Source: JBCDIQ01 sp039024295 (GTDB lineage: Bacteria > Bacteroidota > Bacteroidia > J057). Taken from it: a stretch of 15,924 nucleotides of DNA. The notes below the pieces were generated by a model. It did no database searches. It worked only from the letters and a program-made list of their open reading frames with translations, and was not told where the DNA came from. Shown here in pieces: positions 1 to 8,675 of this stretch. Position 1 is the first letter of the stretch. Each line of letters begins with the position of its first letter. A program made the position numbers and the translations under genes. The stretch lies in NCBI GenBank assembly GCA_039024295.1, contig JBCDIQ010000098.1:1-15924 (forward strand). The letters run 5' to 3'.

Positions 1-117
1 CGTAATCCTGCTAATTGGATTACTGGCCGCATAAAAAACCCGAGACAACTTCCGTTTAATTTTCGATTAGACGTGAACAGTTGATGTCTCCGATTCTGCT
101 TTATGTGAAAATTATGG

Positions 118-142
118 GCTGTCATAAACGGGCAGCTTTTTT
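118..142 (+). terminator. Rho-independent terminator of an upstream gene
   Basis: A 6-bp stem (GCTGTC at 118-123 pairing with GGCAGC at 131-136, one G-U pair) with a 7-nt loop is followed directly by six T residues (137-142). It reads on the + strand, so it would end a transcript entering from left of the window and insulate the TonB-dependent receptor gene. The stem is short, so confidence is moderate. Confidence 0.55.
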
Positions 143-227
143 AATAGGCCAAATCGGCATAAGAAACGATCCACATATTCAGGGAGTGACTACTTTATTA
201 AATGATTAAATCTTGCCGGATAATCTG

Positions 228-249
228 TGGTCAGGTTGCGGTCCTGCCA
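228..249 (+). other. Stem-loop in the leader of the receptor gene
   Basis: TGG (228-230) plus CAGG (232-235) pair with CCTG (243-246) plus CCA (247-249), with a single bulged T and a 7-nt loop. It lies 41 nt before the chosen ATG at 291, in sequence that a longer TTG-initiated reading (from 213) would call coding. It could be a 5'-UTR element. It matches no riboswitch I know, and it could also be chance. Confidence 0.25.
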
Positions 250-290
250 TATCTAAAGCATATTTACAGGATAATTATTCAGCCCGGTTT

Positions 291-3134
291 ATGATTAGAC
301 TTCTACTAGCCTTTCTACTTACCAGTTGTTGGCTATCTCCTGTTTATCTGTTCGCACAATCCACCTCCACCCTCACAGGAAAAGTTACGGATGCTGCGAA
401 TGGAACCCCCCTGGCAGGGGCCACCGTTTTTGTAATTGGAACCTATAAAGGTGCCTACACCAAGGACGATGGCTCTTATGTGATTAAAGACCTGAAGCCA
501 GGAGACTATTCGATCAGGTTTACCTATGTGGGGTATGCGGAAAAAGTATACAATGGGATTTCTCTTTCGGCTGGCCGGACCCGAAAGCTGGATGCGGACA
601 TGAAGGAGGTAGGAACCACCCTGGGCGAAGTAGAAATTGTTGGAGAACGAACCCTGATCGACCTGGAATCTGGCAAGTCTGAAGTGAATGTATCTGGAGA
701 TGACATCATCCAGATGAGTGTGAAGAATGTCCAGGAAGTAGTGGCCATGCAGGTCGGGGTAAGTGAAAACCCGGACGGCATCCAGATTCGTGGAGGCCGC
801 GTGTATGAAACCGAGTACCTCGTAGACGGCGTAAGTGCCCAGGACCCGCTTGCAGGAACGGGATTTGGGGTGGATGTGAATGCTCAAGCAGTTCAAAATG
901 TTCAGGTAATCACAGGGGGCAGCGGTGCTGAATACGGTGGAGGTACTTCCGGGGTAATTGCTACCACCATCCGAGAAGGACAGGATCAATACCATCTTTC
1001 TGCGAATTATACCCGGGATAACCTGGGATACAATGTCAATGAGGGTGCTAGCTGGAATACAGACGAGGCAGACATTTCCTTTAGTGGCCCCGTCCCTGGA
1101 ATGAAGGATAAGTTGACCTTTTTCCTTTCGGGAAGTGCGTTCATGTCCGATAATTTCTTCCGTGCACAAGCAGACCAGCTACACAGCTCCCTGTTCACCA
1201 ATGACAGCATCTGGGCCCCTCGCCAGGACAACCGCTGGGCACATACCGTTAAACTGGCTTACCGGATTCGTCCGGGGTTAAAGCTTACGCTTACCAACCA
1301 GCATAGCCTTAACATTAACCAAAGCACCCGAAGCCTACAGATCATCGGGAACGACGCAGTGGTACAGCCAGGGTTCCAATACGGGTTTAGCCTGGACTTG
1401 GACAATGCCAATACCTATACACACCATTCTAACCTCACCGCACTTAATGTAAAAGGGATACTTGGAGATTTTTGGAGCGTGAGCGTGACAGCGGGTCGAT
1501 TGTTCACCAATTTGCGGGCAGACGCCAACGGTCGTCCATTTCGTACCGAAACAGTAGACCGGTTGTTTGACCCACAATCCATCGTAACTGGGCAGATTGA
1601 TGTGTTTAACCCTACCGAAGACAGTGTAACTTACGTGTTCCCTGGCCCAGGTCTGGTTAACAACGGAGGAATTGCAACCCTTTGGCACGACCACTACGCG
1701 GAGGAGTATACCCTCAAAACCAAGTTTACCTATAAATCGCCCAACAAAATCCACTACATCGGAATTGGGTTTGAACACAAGGAACAGGAGTACCAATGGA
1801 TTGATGTAACCCGCCCATGGGTGGGAGCCCCAATTCAGATCAACGACAGCCTGACCACGCCGTCCACCAGCTTGGGAAGAAGCAGCGACTTCTGGAAAGT
1901 GCGCCCAGCAACTGGCGGTATATTTTTTCAGGATGAAATCCGCTACAAAGGCATTATCGCTGTACTGGGTCTGCGCTTCAACTACTGGGCACCTGGAGCT
2001 TTTGCAGATGATGCTGTAGCAAATGAAGTGGCTCCGGTGGTTGATGCTGTACGAGCGGATTACTTGGAGCAAACCACCGCAATTTTGGGACGAAGGTGGA
2101 AGGCCCGTTTGTTGCCTCGGCTGAATGTCTCCTTTCCGGTTACAGAAAATAATGTGCTGTACTTCAACTACAGCCACTCCATGCGCCTGCCCCACCCACG
2201 CTTTGTGTACGCAGGGCTGGACCCGGTGTACCAAGACCGATCTTTCCTTTCAAACCTGGGGAACCCCAATATCAACCCAGAGGTCAGTGTGGCGTATGAA
2301 GTTGGGCTCAAATCTCAGTTGACAAAGGACATGGCCCTCACGGCCACTGCCTTTTACAAAGACAATTTTGACTACATCGTGAGCCGCAGAATCCAGATCA
2401 AGGACCCTACCGGCCGATTTGTTGAGAAGACCTTTTTCATCAACCAGGACTATGCCCGAATCCGAGGCATTGAGCTGGCCCTTACCCGACGGATCGGGAA
2501 AGTATTTACAGGAACCATTTCCGGTGCCTACCAGATTGCCACAGGCAAGTCCAATACTGCAGCAGAATCTGCCCTTCAGATCCGCCAGCAAGGATTTGTG
2601 AATGCTTCTGCAGAACAATTCCTTGCCTGGTACCGGCCATTTGATTGCAAACTCCTGCTGATTTTTACCCCGGATTCCACCACGTATCTATTTAATAAAA
2701 TACCCCTCGAAGGATTTCGCGTCACCCTTTCTTCCACTTACAAATCCGGCCTGAGGTATACGCCTTATCGCCAGATCGGTACTTTTGAAGAAACAGGCCG
2801 TGACCGATACGAGCTTATTGAAGATCGCCCGTTCGATGAAGTCGGAGAATTCTGGTTTTGGACGGACCTGATGATCAGCAGGGATTTCTTCTTTGGGTTC
2901 AAGGACAATGTTCGCATGTCGTTTACCCTGGAAATCAAAAACCTGACAAACTACAGGTCAGCGGCAATTGTAAATGGCGTTACCGGGCGTGGCTACCGAT
3001 TTGGAGATCCGCTCCCGGAAAGCTTCAGGGATCCAGCATTTCCTGACCCGCAGGACCGTGGCACACCGCCGTTTAACCCAGCGAGGTTCACGACGCCACG
3101 ACAAGTGCTATTTGGGGTCCAGTTTGGGTTTTAA
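291..3134 (+). CDS. TonB-dependent outer-membrane receptor with CarboxypepD_reg-like domain
   Basis: Outer-membrane active-transport receptor energised by TonB-ExbBD; its ligand is unknown. The ATG at 291 gives 947 aa and places a normal signal peptide (MIRLLLAFLL..., predicted cleavage before QSTSTL near residue 23) at the N-terminus; an in-frame TTG at 213 would bury it. Residues ~28-105 form a carboxypeptidase-regulatory-like beta-sandwich (GKVTDAANGTPLAGATV, then GDYSIRFTYVGY). Residues ~120-232 are the plug (IQIRGGRVYETEYLVDGV, VQVITGGSGAEYGGGTSGVI). The rest is a beta-barrel ending in GVQFGF, with the terminal Phe typical of BAM-inserted proteins. The plug and N-terminal extension resemble Oar-like receptors rather than SusC: no SusD-type lipoprotein follows, and the next gene is 253 nt away. 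The family assignment is firm; a role in mannan uptake with the downstream mannosidase would be only a guess. Confidence 0.93.
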   Translation: MIRLLLAFLLTSCWLSPVYLFAQSTSTLTGKVTDAANGTPLAGATVFVIGTYKGAYTKDDGSYVIKDLKPGDYSIRFTYVGYAEKVYNGISLSAGRTRKLDADMKEVGTTLGEVEIVGERTLIDLESGKSEVNVSGDDIIQMSVKNVQEVVAMQVGVSENPDGIQIRGGRVYETEYLVDGVSAQDPLAGTGFGVDVNAQAVQNVQVITGGSGAEYGGGTSGVIATTIREGQDQYHLSANYTRDNLGYNVNEGASWNTDEADISFSGPVPGMKDKLTFFLSGSAFMSDNFFRAQADQLHSSLFTNDSIWAPRQDNRWAHTVKLAYRIRPGLKLTLTNQHSLNINQSTRSLQIIGNDAVVQPGFQYGFSLDLDNANTYTHHSNLTALNVKGILGDFWSVSVTAGRLFTNLRADANGRPFRTETVDRLFDPQSIVTGQIDVFNPTEDSVTYVFPGPGLVNNGGIATLWHDHYAEEYTLKTKFTYKSPNKIHYIGIGFEHKEQEYQWIDVTRPWVGAPIQINDSLTTPSTSLGRSSDFWKVRPATGGIFFQDEIRYKGIIAVLGLRFNYWAPGAFADDAVANEVAPVVDAVRADYLEQTTAILGRRWKARLLPRLNVSFPVTENNVLYFNYSHSMRLPHPRFVYAGLDPVYQDRSFLSNLGNPNINPEVSVAYEVGLKSQLTKDMALTATAFYKDNFDYIVSRRIQIKDPTGRFVEKTFFINQDYARIRGIELALTRRIGKVFTGTISGAYQIATGKSNTAAESALQIRQQGFVNASAEQFLAWYRPFDCKLLLIFTPDSTTYLFNKIPLEGFRVTLSSTYKSGLRYTPYRQIGTFEETGRDRYELIEDRPFDEVGEFWFWTDLMISRDFFFGFKDNVRMSFTLEIKNLTNYRSAAIVNGVTGRGYRFGDPLPESFRDPAFPDPQDRGTPPFNPARFTTPRQVLFGVQFGF

Positions 3135-3373
3135 TCCCGTTAATCCATTTACTCCCGTCTCATAGTCGCTATTCCTGTGCTACATGCAAGGACTAAGGTT
3201 GTCCAACGTCCCCACAAGACTATGGAGAGACAGTATGTGTTTCTAGTAGATTTACAAGCCTTTTGAAACCGCACAGGAGCAGCCTCAACGGTAAACAGGG
3301 GTCCTTTGCCTAAAGATCCTTTCTGGTAATACCTGTACCATCAACTTCGCCTTTCCCTTCCCTCAATTATCCC

Positions 3374-3380
3374 TACCTTG
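3374..3380 (+). promoter_or_regulatory. Possible -7 element abutting the mannosidase start
   Basis: TACCTTG resembles the Bacteroidota -7 consensus TAnnTTTG with one T missing. It ends 7 nt before the ATG at 3388, so a transcript from it would be leaderless or nearly so. No TTG -33 element is visible at the usual distance, so this is weak. Confidence 0.3.
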
Positions 3381-3387
3381 CAGGTCC

Positions 3388-6036
3388 ATGACTGCTTTGT
3401 TTGATCGGCTTCTTTCTGTTAAGCTGCACATTGACGCTCCACGCCTGTTGCTCCTGCTTTCGTTTATGGTGTTAAGCCAACACTTGGCCTGTACTACGCT
3501 ACCAAATCCTGCCATGCAACAAGAATTTTTGCTTCACCAAAATTGGGAACTGTATATTCCCTCGGATTCTACCTGGATTCCCGCCAAGGTTCCGGGCACT
3601 GTTCATGGTGACCTCCTCGCGGCTGGTATAATTGAAGATCCCTACATCGGGGATAATGAACAAAAATACCAGTGGATAGAGGAACAGGATTGGACCTATC
3701 GGTGTACCTTCACCGTTCCAGATGGCTTTTCTGAAAGTACCCGGAAACAGTTGATGTTTGAGGGCCTAGATACTTATGCAGAGGTATACCTGGATGATTC
3801 CCTCATGTTAAAAGCGGACAATATGTACCGGTCCTGGCAGGTACAGCTTGATGAGCTTCAACCAGGAAATACGCACCAACTTCGGGTTACCTTTCTTTCG
3901 CCTGTTCGAATCGGGAAAGAAAAAATGGCGCAACTGAATTACTTCATTCCTGCCCAAAATGAACAGGCTCCGACAGATGCCCGGACCAGTGTGCATACCC
4001 GCAAAGCCCCTTATCACTACGGCTGGGACTGGGGCCCGCGGTTGGTTACCTCAGGCATATGGCAATCGGTGAAACTTGTTGAATGGGAAAAAGCGCGCAT
4101 CCCCGATGTTCATTTTAAGCTACAAGACCTGTCTGATTCTGTTGCTGTATATGAAGTAGAGATTGAAGCAGAAGCAGAAAAAACGGGGCCTTCTACTTTC
4201 TGGATTGCCTTAAATGGAAAACTACTGACTGAATGGAAGGATACCCTTCAGCAAGGGGTCCATGTCTATACACATGACCTACAAATTTCAACTCCGCGGC
4301 TGTGGTGGCCTATAGGGTTAGGTGAGGCATACCAATACCGAACCACGGTGGAGGTATGGCAAGAAGGATCATTTGCAGCCAGACATGAGGGAAAACTGGG
4401 AGTAGCCAAAATAGAAATGGTGCAGCCCCAAGATGAAGATGGCAAAGGTGCTGGCTTTTTCATTCAAGTAAATGGCAAACCCGTTTTTGCCAAGGGCGCC
4501 AACTACATTCCTGCTGATGTGTTGATCCCCCGAGCAGATGTTGATCAGGTAATTGAGGATGCTTTGGCGGCCCACATGAACACCCTTCGGGTATGGGGAG
4601 GTGCGGTGTATGAACGCGAAAAATTCTACGAACGGTGCGCAGAAGAAGGTATCCTGGTATGGCAAGACTTCATGTTTGCCTGTGCCATGTACCCGGGAGA
4701 TGAAGGTTTCTTGAACAACATTGAGCAGGAAGCCATTGAGCAAGTAAAACGACTCCGAAAGTACCCCAACCTGGTGATTTGGGCAGGCAATAATGAAATA
4801 TGGGGTGCTTTCCAAAACTGGGGTTGGAAGCAGAAATTTGGGTATAATCAGCAGCAGGCTGATACCATGTGGCAGCATTACCAAGCAATATTTTATGACC
4901 TCCTCCCTCAGGTAGTCAGCACGTACGATTCCTCCAAACTGTATTGGCCATGTAGCCCCGCTGCTGCTCCGGATAGAGAGAGCTCTCCCCTATCGGGCGA
5001 CCAGCACTTTTGGGACGTTTGGTTTGGCGAAAAACCTTTCACAGCCTACGAAGAAGAACCCGGCCGCTTCATCAGTGAGTATGGGTTTCAAGGTTACCCG
5101 GATCTAGCCACCCTGCAAGCTGTTGCAGACAGCCAGCCCCTACACTGGGACAGCGTTTTTCTCAGAAGCAGACAGCGCAGTCCCATGAATTGGATACGCC
5201 AAGGCTTCAACGGGAATGACATGATCCAGCGGTACCTCGAAAAAGAATTTCCCATTCCCGATTCCTTCCCAAACTACGTTTACCTCAGCCAGCTTTTGCA
5301 AGCTCAAGCGCTAGAGCATGCCATTGAAGCGCACCGGGCCAATCGTCCCTATACCATGGGTTCCCTGTATTGGCAATTGGATGATTGCTGGCCCACGGTA
5401 TCTTGGGCGTCCGTGGATTATTATGGCAGATGGAAGGCTGCTCACTACCAGGCAAGGCGGTCCTTTGCTCCGCTCATGGTTACCGCCCAGGAAAAAGGAG
5501 ACAGCCTGTTAATATTTGGTGTATCGGATTACCTGGAGCGCACACCCGTCAAGTTGGAATTACAGCTCTTTGACCTGGAGGAGAACAAGGTGGTCTGGAG
5601 ATACGTCCAGGAAGATTCCCTGGAAGGCCAATCAGCCAAAAAGCTGGTGGGCTTTCGCACCAGGAAATTGATCAAGAAGCGAAACCGAACGCATCAGGTG
5701 CTCCGAATTATCCTAACGCTGCCTACCAGCATTTCAGCGGAAAAGGTGTTTTGGTTTGTCCCACGTAAAGAGGTAACGCTTCCGAAAGCCAAGCTTTCCT
5801 ATTCAATTGAGCCGGTGAATGGTGGGTGTCACCTTTGGCTAAGCAGTGATACCGCAGCATTTAGCGTAAAGGTTGCCCTCCCAGATGAATGGAAGATTTC
5901 AGACAATTACGTGAATGTATTTCCGGGCACTCCCAGGCGCTTGGCCATTACAGGACCAGGACTTACCCCAGCAAGGCTTAGGAGTACTGTTAGGCTAGTC
6001 CACCTTTCGGAAGTTATCTCTCAAGAAGAGCTTTGA
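3388..6036 (+). CDS. Beta-mannosidase, glycoside hydrolase family 2
   Basis: Exo-acting enzyme that removes terminal beta-D-mannose from manno-oligosaccharides or glycan ends, 882 aa. The order is GH2-typical: N-terminal jelly-roll sugar-binding domain (~40-215; FEGLDTYAEVYLDD and HYGWDWGPRL are characteristic of beta-mannosidases), Ig-like domain (~220-325), TIM barrel (~345-690), then C-terminal Ig-like mannosidase domains. The acid/base is Glu470 in WAGNNEIWG and the nucleophile is Glu564 in FISEYGFQGYP; WQLDDCWPTVSWASVDYYGRWK is another family signature. The N-terminus has a hydrophobic stretch (LLLLLSFMVL) followed by SQHLAC. This could be a signal peptide or a poor lipobox around Cys35, so an exported or outer-membrane-anchored periplasmic location is likely. 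It stands alone on its strand. Its final 42 bp are antisense to the end of the AraC-family gene. The role in mannan or N-glycan breakdown is inferred from the family. Confidence 0.94.
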   Translation: MTALFDRLLSVKLHIDAPRLLLLLSFMVLSQHLACTTLPNPAMQQEFLLHQNWELYIPSDSTWIPAKVPGTVHGDLLAAGIIEDPYIGDNEQKYQWIEEQDWTYRCTFTVPDGFSESTRKQLMFEGLDTYAEVYLDDSLMLKADNMYRSWQVQLDELQPGNTHQLRVTFLSPVRIGKEKMAQLNYFIPAQNEQAPTDARTSVHTRKAPYHYGWDWGPRLVTSGIWQSVKLVEWEKARIPDVHFKLQDLSDSVAVYEVEIEAEAEKTGPSTFWIALNGKLLTEWKDTLQQGVHVYTHDLQISTPRLWWPIGLGEAYQYRTTVEVWQEGSFAARHEGKLGVAKIEMVQPQDEDGKGAGFFIQVNGKPVFAKGANYIPADVLIPRADVDQVIEDALAAHMNTLRVWGGAVYEREKFYERCAEEGILVWQDFMFACAMYPGDEGFLNNIEQEAIEQVKRLRKYPNLVIWAGNNEIWGAFQNWGWKQKFGYNQQQADTMWQHYQAIFYDLLPQVVSTYDSSKLYWPCSPAAAPDRESSPLSGDQHFWDVWFGEKPFTAYEEEPGRFISEYGFQGYPDLATLQAVADSQPLHWDSVFLRSRQRSPMNWIRQGFNGNDMIQRYLEKEFPIPDSFPNYVYLSQLLQAQALEHAIEAHRANRPYTMGSLYWQLDDCWPTVSWASVDYYGRWKAAHYQARRSFAPLMVTAQEKGDSLLIFGVSDYLERTPVKLELQLFDLEENKVVWRYVQEDSLEGQSAKKLVGFRTRKLIKKRNRTHQVLRIILTLPTSISAEKVFWFVPRKEVTLPKAKLSYSIEPVNGGCHLWLSSDTAAFSVKVALPDEWKISDNYVNVFPGTPRRLAITGPGLTPARLRSTVRLVHLSEVISQEEL

Positions 6037-6927
6037 CGGATTGGTCAGGGACTCCCGCTGGTAACGAGAAGGAGAAATGCCCACCCATTTTTTAAATACC
6101 CGATCAAAGTAGGATAAACTGTTAAACCCACAGGCATAACATACATCTGTGGCGGAATAACTCGCGTTGATGAGGAGTTGCTTTGCTCGTTCAACCCGTT
6201 CTCGATTGATAAAATCAACAGGAGAAAGCCCAAGTTCCTGTTTGAAGGCACGGTAAAATTGAGCCCTGGAAAGGCAGGCTTTATTGGCCAATACCTTGAC
6301 GTCAATGGATTCCGTCAAGTGCTCGTGGATGTATTTCACCACATAGGCGAGGCGGTGGGAAGTAGCGTGTTGTTCGCAGTTCTGAACGAGAAGCTTGCGG
6401 GCCTGTGTCTGCATAATTCGAAGCAGTAATTCTTGTAAAGCATTAAGGGCAAAGTAGTCTTTGGCCAGATGGTTCTCTTGAAAAATCTGTATGATTCGGC
6501 TCAAAGTGCTGCTTACCCCTTGGGATTGCGAGAAATGAAAATTATGATCTTGGAACTCCCATTGGTCACCATCTTCCACTTTTGGGACAAAATGGTTCAG
6601 GTGATCCGTAGTTTGCCGGATGAATTCAGAGGAGATTGTCAATGCCAGACACTGGGTTGGAGCTTGAACGGTTGCCTCAGGAAAATCAATGTGCATAGGG
6701 GTACCTGCTGCCATGATAAGAGACTGACCAGGAAGGAATTCGAACGACTCTTCTCCCGGCAGGTGCATCACTTTTTTACCGCTAATCATGCTGGTGATAA
6801 CCGTGTTCCCAAATTGAAGCGCAAACCGCTCAGCAACCAGGCTTGTATGATACAGGTTTAATTCGGCCTGTTGTAGGGTCCAGGCGCGTCTATGCTCTAC
6901 GATGGGGTTGCTTAGGTGACTTGGCAT
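5995..6927 (-). CDS. AraC/XylS-family transcriptional regulator
   Basis: DNA-binding regulator of 310 aa, probably controlling the divergent aldehyde dehydrogenase gene and itself. Residues ~15-185 are a cupin-like AraC_N sensing/dimerisation domain (HTSLVAERFALQFGNTVITSM, then PGQSLIMAAGTPMHIDFPEA). Residues ~195-292 are the two helix-turn-helix domain: HTH1 around 209-230 (LANKACLSRAQFYRAFKQ), HTH2 around 258-281 (VCYACGFNSLSYFDRVFKKW), then GISPSRYQRE, the usual end of the family. An extra 18-residue tail (SLTNPSKLF...) follows, largely encoded in the DNA shared with the mannosidase gene. The ATG at 6925-6927 is used. The effector is unknown; by context it could be an alcohol or aldehyde. 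The family is certain and the target is inferred from divergence and the operator-like repeats. Confidence 0.92.
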   Translation of the reverse strand: MPSHLSNPIVEHRRAWTLQQAELNLYHTSLVAERFALQFGNTVITSMISGKKVMHLPGEESFEFLPGQSLIMAAGTPMHIDFPEATVQAPTQCLALTISSEFIRQTTDHLNHFVPKVEDGDQWEFQDHNFHFSQSQGVSSTLSRIIQIFQENHLAKDYFALNALQELLLRIMQTQARKLLVQNCEQHATSHRLAYVVKYIHEHLTESIDVKVLANKACLSRAQFYRAFKQELGLSPVDFINRERVERAKQLLINASYSATDVCYACGFNSLSYFDRVFKKWVGISPSRYQRESLTNPSKLFLRDNFRKVD

Positions 6928-6948
6928 AGAATTCTACGTGCTAGTGAA

Positions 6949-6979
6949 TAAATATAGGATAATTAACATTGGATTGCAA
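6949..6979 (-). promoter_or_regulatory. Promoter of the AraC-family gene
   Basis: On the minus strand, TTG (6979-6977), a 20-bp spacer, then TATATTTA (6956-6949) match the Bacteroidota sigma factor consensus TTG/TAnnTTTG except for the last base of the -7 box. It lies 21 nt upstream of the regulator ATG. The TTG overlaps the first of two direct repeats (6978-6997), so a protein bound there would block this promoter. Confidence 0.5.
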
Positions 6980-7018
6980 TGAGAAGATGGTACAATCAAA
7001 TGAGAAGATTGTGCAAAC
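6978..7018. promoter_or_regulatory. Tandem direct-repeat operator, likely AraC-family binding site
   Basis: Two 20-bp direct repeats, 6978-6997 and 6999-7018, both begin with AATGAGAAGAT and agree at 17 of 20 positions. Their period is 21 bp, two helical turns, as at classic AraC half-site pairs. They lie in the 155-bp gap between the divergent regulator and dehydrogenase genes. The left copy touches the regulator's -33 box. The right copy lies where the -33 box of the dehydrogenase promoter should be. Confidence 0.65.
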
Positions 7019-7037
7019 ATCTTGTTTAAAATATAGA

Positions 7038-7045
7038 TACATTTA
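7038..7045 (+). promoter_or_regulatory. -7 box of the aldehyde dehydrogenase promoter
   Basis: TACATTTA fits TAnnTTTG except at the last base. The expected -33 position (about 7015-7017) reads AAA, not TTG, and falls within the second operator repeat. This suggests that the promoter needs an activator. Transcription would begin about 30 nt before the ATG at 7083. Confidence 0.35.
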
Positions 7046-7082
7046 CATATACAAATTATAACCATAACTAAAACTTAGTTCC

Positions 7083-8609
7083 ATGGCAGTAACAACATCC
7101 CCTAGCGACACAATGGTCGCTCGCCCAAGTTTTAAAGAAAAATACGACAACTACATCGGTGGCAAATGGGTAGCCCCAAAAAATGGACAATATTTTGACG
7201 TTATCTCACCTGTTGACGGCAAAGTATTCACCAAGGTAGCCCGTTCCGATGCACAAGACATCAACTTGGCACTTGATGCCGCACATGAAGCCTTTGCCCG
7301 TTGGTCAAAGACCTCTGTAACTGAGCGTAGCAACACACTTCTTAGAATTGCCGATCGTATCGAGGAAAACCTTCAGTACCTCGCAGCGGTAGAAACCATT
7401 GACAATGGTAAGGCTGTACGTGAGACCATCAATGCTGACCTGGCACTGGTAGTGGACCACTTCCGTTATTTTGGTGGATTGATCCGTGGAGAGGAAAGCG
7501 GCGTAGCTGAATTGGATGAGCATACCGTTTCCTTAAACCTCCATGAGCCCATCGGAGTAGTAGGCCAGATCATCCCTTGGAACTTCCCTATGCTGATGGC
7601 TACCTGGAAAATGGCTCCAGCTTTGGCTACAGGTTGCTGTGTGGTAATGAAGCCTGCTGAGCAGACGCCTGCCAGTATCATGGTATTGATGGAGACCATT
7701 GGTGACCTGATTCCTCCTGGCGTATTGAACGTTGTAAACGGATTCGGACCTGAAGCAGGTAAGCCACTTGCACAGTCTGAGCGCGTAAACAAAGTAGCTT
7801 TCACTGGCGAAACCACTACAGGTCGTTTGATCATGCAGTATGCTTCTCAAAACCTGGTACCTGTAACCATGGAATTGGGCGGTAAGTCTCCGAACGTATT
7901 CTTCAAGTCTATCATGTATGAAGATGATGCGTTCTTGGATAAATGTGTGGAAGGTGCCGTCATGTTTGCCCTGAACCAGGGTGAAGTATGTACCTGTCCT
8001 TCTCGTATCCTGGTACAGGAAGATATTTTTGAGCCATTTATGGAACGTGTAATTGCGCGTACTGAGGCCATCGTACAAGGGCACCCACTTGACACCACCA
8101 CTATGATGGGCGCTCAGGCTTCTAAGGATCAGTTTGAGAAGATCTTGTCTTACATCGACATTGGCCGTCAGGAAGGTGCCGAAGTATTAACGGGTGGTGA
8201 AGCTGCTAAGTTGAACAGCGGCCTGGAAAATGGATACTACATCAAGCCTACCATCCTGAAGGGCAACAACAAGATGCGCGTATTCCAGGAAGAAATCTTT
8301 GGTCCGGTTACTTCTGTAACCACTTTCAAAACTGTGGAAGAAGCCATCGAGCTTTCCAATGAAACGCTATACGGACTAGGTGCTGGTGTATGGACCCGCG
8401 ATGCCCACGAACTGTATCAGGTGCCACGTGCCATCCAGGCGGGTCGTGTTTGGGTAAACTGCTACCATGCATATCCAGCACACGCACCATTTGGTGGATA
8501 CAAGAAGTCTGGTTTCGGTCGTGAGACGCACAAGATGATGCTGAACCACTATCGCCAGAACAAGAACATGCTCATTTCTTATGGAAAAGATAAGCTTGGT
8601 TTCTTCTAG
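7083..8609 (+). CDS. exaC: NAD-dependent aldehyde dehydrogenase, ExaC/AldB type
   Basis: Cytoplasmic oxidation of an aldehyde, probably acetaldehyde or another short aldehyde, to the carboxylate with NAD(P)+; 508 aa, a normal length for the group. Visible signatures: IPWNFPM (substrate/oxyanion Asn), the nucleotide-binding FTGETTTGR, general base Glu264 in TMELGGKSPNVFF, and nucleophile Cys303 in NQGEVCTCPSR, with a second Cys at 305. The CTCPSR version with GETTTG is typical of the ExaC/AldB acetaldehyde dehydrogenase subgroup rather than of betaine-aldehyde or succinate-semialdehyde enzymes. The C-terminal PFGGYKKSGFGRE motif is also present. The gene is divergent from an AraC-family regulator, has its own terminator, and is followed by a DUF779 gene, a partner seen beside such dehydrogenases in other bacteria. 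The gene symbol reflects subfamily resemblance, not proven orthology. Confidence 0.93.
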   Translation: MAVTTSPSDTMVARPSFKEKYDNYIGGKWVAPKNGQYFDVISPVDGKVFTKVARSDAQDINLALDAAHEAFARWSKTSVTERSNTLLRIADRIEENLQYLAAVETIDNGKAVRETINADLALVVDHFRYFGGLIRGEESGVAELDEHTVSLNLHEPIGVVGQIIPWNFPMLMATWKMAPALATGCCVVMKPAEQTPASIMVLMETIGDLIPPGVLNVVNGFGPEAGKPLAQSERVNKVAFTGETTTGRLIMQYASQNLVPVTMELGGKSPNVFFKSIMYEDDAFLDKCVEGAVMFALNQGEVCTCPSRILVQEDIFEPFMERVIARTEAIVQGHPLDTTTMMGAQASKDQFEKILSYIDIGRQEGAEVLTGGEAAKLNSGLENGYYIKPTILKGNNKMRVFQEEIFGPVTSVTTFKTVEEAIELSNETLYGLGAGVWTRDAHELYQVPRAIQAGRVWVNCYHAYPAHAPFGGYKKSGFGRETHKMMLNHYRQNKNMLISYGKDKLGFF

Positions 8610-8635
8610 GCCGTAAGTTTGAATAGTTGAATACT

Positions 8636-8665
8636 GCCTCCGGAGGTCTACTTCGGAGGCTTTTT
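8636..8665 (+). terminator. Rho-independent terminator after the aldehyde dehydrogenase gene
   Basis: A perfect 7-bp GC-rich stem (GCCTCCG at 8636-8642 with CGGAGGC at 8654-8660), an 11-nt loop and TTTTT (8661-8665), starting 27 nt after the stop codon. It implies that the DUF779 gene is separately transcribed or reached only by read-through. Confidence 0.85.
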
Positions 8666-8675
8666 AGTCTGAGCC

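Noticed and set aside
2..23. GTAATCC/GGATTAC hairpin at the left edge
   Set aside because: Perfect 7-bp arms but no T-run and no context, since it is at the window boundary; not enough to name it.
213..290. TTG-initiated 26-residue extension of the TonB receptor
   Set aside because: It would bury the signal peptide that starts at ATG 291, and it reads through a stem-loop leader.
333..1169. Long minus-strand reading frames opposite the TonB receptor (also 1335-2234)
   Set aside because: They are antisense shadows of a clearly conserved outer-membrane receptor; their translations show no recognisable domain.
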